From positions 300,174-364,173 of the forward strand of contig JAEUJN010000008.1 of assembly GCA_016794595.1 (NCBI GenBank): a DNA stretch of 64,000 nucleotides, given 5' to 3'. The stretch's first letter is position 1; each line of letters opens with the position of its first letter. Both the position numbers and the translations under genes were made by a program. Source of the stretch: Kineosporiaceae bacterium. Its GTDB lineage: Bacteria > Actinomycetota > Actinomycetes > Actinomycetales > Kineosporiaceae. This document shows positions 60,315 to 64,000 of the stretch, piece after piece. The notes beneath the pieces are model-generated. The model made no database searches and was not told where the DNA came from. It worked only from the letters and a program-made list of their open reading frames with translations.

Positions 60315-62626
60315 TCGCCGCCAGCCGGGCCGCGGTCGAGCGGGCGGCCGCCCGGCGGCGGCGCTCGCTGCTGATCCTGCGCGGGTTGAGCGCCGGCCTG
60401 TCGCTGCTGCTGGTGACCTCGGCCCTGCTGGGCTGGAGTGCCCGTCAGCAACGTGACCGTGCCCGCGAGGAGCGGGCGATCGCCCGCTCGGGTGAGCTGG
60501 CACTGACCGCGGACTCGCTGGGCACCGGCCAGCTCGACCTGTCGCTGTTGATGAGCCTGGAGGCACTGCGCCTGCGTCAGACCCCGCGCAGCCTGGGCAG
60601 CCTGCTCACCGCCCTGAACCGCCAGCCCCGCCTGCTTCGCCAGCTGCCTGTCGATGCGCCACTCACCACGGCGACGGCCTCACCGGACGGGTCGCTGCTG
60701 GCGGTGGGTGACTCCGCCGGCCGGGTCCGGCTCCTCGATCCGGCGTCCTGGCGCGTGCTGCGCTCGGACCTGGTGATCCCCGGGGAGGTGCGCCGGGTGG
60801 CGTTCACCCCGGACAGTGCCCAGGTGGCGGTCGCCGGCAGCCGTGGTCAGGTGCGCGAGTGGGACCTCGGGCCGGGGCAACCGGGCCCGGGCCGGGATCT
60901 GCTCTCGGCGGCCGGGTCGGTCCGGGCGCTCGCCTACAGCCCGGACGGCGCCTGGCTGGCGGCCGGTGGCATCGACGGTGAGGTGGTCCTGATCGATCGC
61001 CGCACGGGGAGCCGGCGAGTGCTCACCGGCCACCGGGACTGGGTCAACGCCGTGGTGTTCACCCCCGATTCCCGTCGCCTGATCTCCGCCGGCGGCGCGG
61101 CCGAGCACAACTCCCGGGACGGGCGCATCCTGATCCGGGAGGTGGCCGGTGGCCAGGTGATCACCGAGCTGGCCGACCAGGGCGACGCCGTGCGCGATCT
61201 GGCCCTGGCCCCGGACGGCGCCCGGTTGGCCGCCGCGGGTGCCGACGGTCGCACCCTGGTGTGGGACCTGGACACCTCCCGGGTGCAGCGGGTGCTCACC
61301 GGCCACCGAGATCGGGTGTTCGCGGTGGCCTTCGACGCGCAGGGCTCGCGCGTGGTCACCGCGGGCCGGGATGCCACGGTGCGGGTGTGGGACCTCGCCC
61401 CGGGCGCCGGCCCCTCGTCCAGCCCCGAGTCCTTCCGACTGACCGAGCACGGGACGGCGGTGCGTGGCCTGGCGATCCTGCCCGGCGGGCGCCTCGCCAC
61501 CGTCGGTGGGGACGCCCGGGTCATGCTCTGGGACCTCGCGGCGGCAGCCGGCCCGGCGTCCGCCAGGCTGGCCGAACCCCTCGGTGCCCAGGGTCGGCAC
61601 GTGCGGGCTGTGGCCGCGGACGAGACGGGCGCCCTGGTGGCGCTCGGGGACGACGAGGGCCGGGTCAGTGTCTTCCGGGTGCAGGACGCCCTCCCGACCG
61701 GCACCCCCGTTCGGTTCGACACCGGCCCGAACCCGGTGTGGCGGGCGGCGTTCGGGCCCGGGGGGCGCTTGGTCACCGCCTCCTCGAGCGGGGTGCTCCA
61801 GGTCTGGGACGCCCTCACCGGGCGCTCCCTGGCCGGCCCGGCGGCGACCGGCGACGCCGCCGCTGTGGTCGCGGTGGCGGCCGATGGCCTGGTGGCCAGC
61901 GGTGGCTGGGGCGGGGTGGTCCGGTTCTGGGATCCCCAACTGCGCCCCCTGGCCCAGAGCGCGGCCGTCCACCGGAAGCCCATCACGGCGTTGGCGTTTC
62001 GCACCACGGACGGCACCCTGATGTCCGCGGGCTTCGACTCCCGGGTGCTGGCCTGGACGCCGCCCGGTGCCTCAGGTGCGCCGCTGGGCTCACCGCGCCT
62101 GGTGGCCCAGAGCAACGTTGCCCTCACCTCGGTGGCGATCTCACCGGACGGCGACACGGTGGTCACCGGCGACGTCGACGGCACCCTGCTGTTCTGGGAC
62201 GCCGATGCCACGCTGGCCACCCGGGCCGGGCGGCCGACCCTCACCGGTCACCCGGACGATGTGGTGGCGATCACGTTCTCGCGCAACGGGTCCCAGCTCT
62301 ACTCCGCGGACTCCACCGGTGAGGTCAGGGTGTGGGAGGCCGGACTGTGGCCTCGGGAGATCGGCCGGCTGGGGCAGGCCGACCCTGCCCTGGGCGCGAT
62401 CCTGACCGGGTCCTCGCTGATCGTGGGGACGGCGACCGGCGCCCGGCTCTGGACCACCGACCTGGCACGCTGGAGGCAGTCGGCCTGCGTCCTGGCAGGT
62501 CGAAACCTGCGGCCGACCGAGGAACAGGACTACCTGGGACGCGACGAGTTCCGGGCGACCTGTGAGGAGTTCGGCGCCCCGCCGCAGGTCGCCCCTGCCC
62601 CCGGGCTCGGCCAGGAGGGACAGTGA
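60311..62626 (+). CDS. membrane-anchored WD40 protein (3' part of the split TIR-STAND-WD40 gene)
   Basis: This 771-residue protein from TTG 60311 has a transmembrane helix (about 20-45), an SLLMSLEALRL helix typical of STAND-WD40 linkers, and about 14 WD repeats (about 95-745). Repeats such as GHRDWVNAVVFTPDSRRLISAGG and GHRDRVFAVAFDAQGSRVVTAG fit two seven-bladed propellers. The C-terminal CVLAGRNLRPTEEQDYLG closes such proteins. It is the ligand-sensing part. It is separated from the STAND part by one frameshift, real or not. Its stop overlaps the next GTG. Confidence 0.82.
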   Translation: MIAASRAAVERAAARRRRSLLILRGLSAGLSLLLVTSALLGWSARQQRDRAREERAIARSGELALTADSLGTGQLDLSLLMSLEALRLRQTPRSLGSLLTALNRQPRLLRQLPVDAPLTTATASPDGSLLAVGDSAGRVRLLDPASWRVLRSDLVIPGEVRRVAFTPDSAQVAVAGSRGQVREWDLGPGQPGPGRDLLSAAGSVRALAYSPDGAWLAAGGIDGEVVLIDRRTGSRRVLTGHRDWVNAVVFTPDSRRLISAGGAAEHNSRDGRILIREVAGGQVITELADQGDAVRDLALAPDGARLAAAGADGRTLVWDLDTSRVQRVLTGHRDRVFAVAFDAQGSRVVTAGRDATVRVWDLAPGAGPSSSPESFRLTEHGTAVRGLAILPGGRLATVGGDARVMLWDLAAAAGPASARLAEPLGAQGRHVRAVAADETGALVALGDDEGRVSVFRVQDALPTGTPVRFDTGPNPVWRAAFGPGGRLVTASSSGVLQVWDALTGRSLAGPAATGDAAAVVAVAADGLVASGGWGGVVRFWDPQLRPLAQSAAVHRKPITALAFRTTDGTLMSAGFDSRVLAWTPPGASGAPLGSPRLVAQSNVALTSVAISPDGDTVVTGDVDGTLLFWDADATLATRAGRPTLTGHPDDVVAITFSRNGSQLYSADSTGEVRVWEAGLWPREIGRLGQADPALGAILTGSSLIVGTATGARLWTTDLARWRQSACVLAGRNLRPTEEQDYLGRDEFRATCEEFGAPPQVAPAPGLGQEGQ

Positions 62627-63552
62627 GCCCCCGGCCGGCCGCGCGACGGTCCTGGCCGGCGGCAGTCGTCGTGATCACGGCGGCCGTGATCCTCCTCCTG
62701 GTGATCGGGGGCCGGTCGGAACCGCGCCCCGAGGGGACCCTCGCCGCGCTCGACCTGCCGGAGCCCCAGCCCCCGGGCGAGGTGGTCGGCACGCTCCCCA
62801 CCCGCGGCGGCCTGCGGGCCGACGTCCTGCGCCCCCCGGGGAGCGGCACCGGGCTGCCGGTGGTCGTCCTGGTGCACGGGTGCTGCGGGGACCGGGCCGA
62901 TCTGGGAACCTTCGCCACCGCAGTGGCGGGGGCGGGCGCCGTGGTGCTGAACGCCGACTGGTCGGCCCTGCGTCCCGGGTCGCAGTTCGAGCAGGCCTAC
63001 CAGGACGTCGCCTGCGCCGTCCTGGTCGCCCGCGAGCACGCCGCTCACTTCGGCGGCGACCCCGGCCGGGTGACCCTGGTCGGCTGGTCGGACGGCGCGA
63101 TGGCGGCCATGGTGGTGACCGCAGCGGGCGACAGATTCTCGCCGTCCGGGTGCGCGAGCGGCCCCGGGTCGGTGCGACCCGACGCCGTGGTGGGACTGTC
63201 CGGCTTCTACGGCTGGCCGCTGCCGGTCGAGGGAGCCTATGTCAACCCTCGATCTGAGGCATTCCTCGGCGGTCCACCGGAGCGTGCTGCCCGCAACTGG
63301 CGCGAGGCCACCGCCCATGGGTGGCTCGCCGCCTCCGCTCCCCGGTGCGCCGGGCTGCTGGTCGGGTCGGACCACGTCCTGGCCGAGCAGGCGCGCCGCT
63401 ACGCCGCCGCCCTGCGCTCGGCGGGGCATCGGGCGCACCTCGTGCTCGTGCCGCCCGCCGGCGACCAGTCGCTGCTCTCCTCACGGACCGCCGAGGGGCG
63501 CGCCGCCGTCCGGGAGGTGCTCACCGCCGTCGAGCTCTGCCCGGCAACCTGA
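62623..63552 (+). CDS. membrane-anchored alpha/beta hydrolase, possible catalytic His missing
   Basis: This 309-residue protein has an N-terminal membrane helix (about 12-30) and an alpha/beta-hydrolase domain. The oxyanion loop is VHGCCGD and the nucleophile elbow GWSDGA (Ser156). The region where the catalytic His normally lies reads VPPAGDQSLL, without His, so activity is in doubt. GTG overlaps the WD40 stop (GTGA). A hairpin follows at 63568. Confidence 0.75.
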   Translation: MSPRPAARRSWPAAVVVITAAVILLLVIGGRSEPRPEGTLAALDLPEPQPPGEVVGTLPTRGGLRADVLRPPGSGTGLPVVVLVHGCCGDRADLGTFATAVAGAGAVVLNADWSALRPGSQFEQAYQDVACAVLVAREHAAHFGGDPGRVTLVGWSDGAMAAMVVTAAGDRFSPSGCASGPGSVRPDAVVGLSGFYGWPLPVEGAYVNPRSEAFLGGPPERAARNWREATAHGWLAASAPRCAGLLVGSDHVLAEQARRYAAALRSAGHRAHLVLVPPAGDQSLLSSRTAEGRAAVREVLTAVELCPAT

Positions 63553-63567
63553 GTAGTGGCTGTGAAC

Positions 63568-63590
63568 CCGTCCGGCCGGCGACCGGACGG
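63568..63590 (+). terminator. 8-bp hairpin after the hydrolase gene
   Basis: CCGTCCGG (63568-63575) and CCGGACGG (63583-63590) pair perfectly around a 7-nt loop, 16 bp after the stop. It may end the TIR-STAND operon before the last gene. Confidence 0.6.
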
Positions 63591-63616
63591 CGGACACGGA
63601 TGGTTACGGTGGTCGG

Positions 63617-64000
63617 GTGTCGACTCCCCGTCCCACCCGAACCAGCAACCAACGATCCGTGGCCGCGGTCACCGCCCTGCTCGTCCTGGTGGCCGCCGTG
63701 GTGGCCGCGGTGTTCCTGCGCAACCGCTCCGGCTCCACCTCCGGCTCGACGGGCCCGAGTCCGGCCGGGACCCCCACTCCGGCATCGTCCGACCGGCCCT
63801 CGTCGGCGGGCCCCACCACCGCCTCGGGACCGACGGCCACCACCTGTGCCCCCGAGGGGAGCGGCCCGACGCGCCGGGACGAGCAGTTCACCGCCCAGGA
63901 CGGCACGTCGACCGTGGTCAAGTACAGCATCAGCCTGCCGGAGGGCTATTACGCCTCCTGCGATTCCTATCCCGTGCTGTTCGCCCTGCACGGCAAGGAC
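63617..64000 (+). CDS. secreted or anchored esterase-like protein (partial, runs off the window)
   Basis: From GTG 63617 a frame stays open to the end (128 codons). It has a membrane helix (about residues 16-33), a Ser/Thr/Pro-rich linker and then the start of an esterase-type alpha/beta hydrolase (VKYSISLPEGYYAS, YPVLFALHGKD with the oxyanion-hole segment). The nucleophile lies beyond the window. It follows a hairpin, so it may be a separate unit. Confidence 0.65.
   Translation, partial: MSTPRPTRTSNQRSVAAVTALLVLVAAVVAAVFLRNRSGSTSGSTGPSPAGTPTPASSDRPSSAGPTTASGPTATTCAPEGSGPTRRDEQFTAQDGTSTVVKYSISLPEGYYASCDSYPVLFALHGKD

Noticed and set aside
1..64000. tRNA or rRNA genes
   Set aside because: I saw no cloverleaf with a T-loop GGTTCGA-type signature and CCA-adjacent acceptor pairing, and no rRNA-like sequence; short tRNAs could still be missed by eye.

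Overview
The window is very GC-rich, mostly uses GTG/ATG starts, and carries several markers of Actinomycetota: an RbpA RNA-polymerase-binding protein, a GarA-type FHA protein, a mycothiol-type DinB protein, a small basic protein flanked by two DUF881 proteins, and an ANTAR protein. A block from about 31.4 to 41.3 kb runs pgsA-like, DUF881, sbp, DUF881, gcvH, garA, ftsR-like merR, DUF151, merR, (parA), gcvP. This matches the gene order known in mycobacteria (Rv1822 to Rv1832), with a ParA-family gene added. PilZ and PAS proteins hint at a motile or c-di-GMP-responsive actinomycete, perhaps Kineosporiales-like. The genus is a guess.

Layout. 0-6.9 kb: rbpA, an UMF1-type MFS transporter, a secreted M15 peptidase coupled to a beta-carbonic anhydrase, GNAT and exonuclease genes, a DinB protein and a MerR regulator. 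6.9-11.7 kb: a decay zone with a frameshifted DUF222/HNH gene, an aminoglycoside-phosphotransferase-like gene lacking its catalytic loop, a VapC/FitB remnant, small membrane proteins and a DUF4143-type ATPase. 11.7-20.4 kb: an ABC exporter with a divergent TetR regulator, a glycerophosphodiesterase, a second small decay zone with DUF4143 and GrpB scraps, an ASCH/HhH protein, a DDAH-like hydrolase, a secreted beta-helix protein and an ECF sigma/anti-sigma pair. 20.4-31.3 kb: PilZ, PAS, a TrpB2-P450 operon, a GCS2 ligase and sbcDC. 31.4-41.3 kb: the conserved glycine-cleavage/FHA/cell-division block.

41.5-49.5 kb is a general-stress island. A SigB/SigF-type sigma gene lies among PRC-barrel, SDR, orphan cytochrome oxidase subunit I, SRPBCC and GlsB-type genes. 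Five of these have upstream elements of the form G[T/A]T[T/G]-N15-GGG[T/A]A, all with exactly 15 bases between the boxes. An ANTAR/PAS protein and a degenerate SpoIIAB-like ATPase follow.

49.5-52.2 kb holds transketolase and a DUF6328-type membrane protein. From 52.3 kb to the end the content turns to NAD, ADP-ribose and nucleoside chemistry. There is a class III Sir2 deacylase, and convergent to it an operon of a membrane-anchored nucleosidase and a helical-domain plus macro-domain protein. A tightly coupled plus-strand operon then encodes a lipoprotein, an LCP cell-wall protein, a stand-alone TIR protein with its putative catalytic Glu, a second TIR fused to an nSTAND ATPase but without that Glu, a membrane-anchored WD40 protein split from the STAND gene by a frameshift with an apparent reinitiation site, and an alpha/beta hydrolase. 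This is the best candidate for an undescribed conflict or signalling system: a TIR effector paired with a pseudo-TIR STAND sensor.
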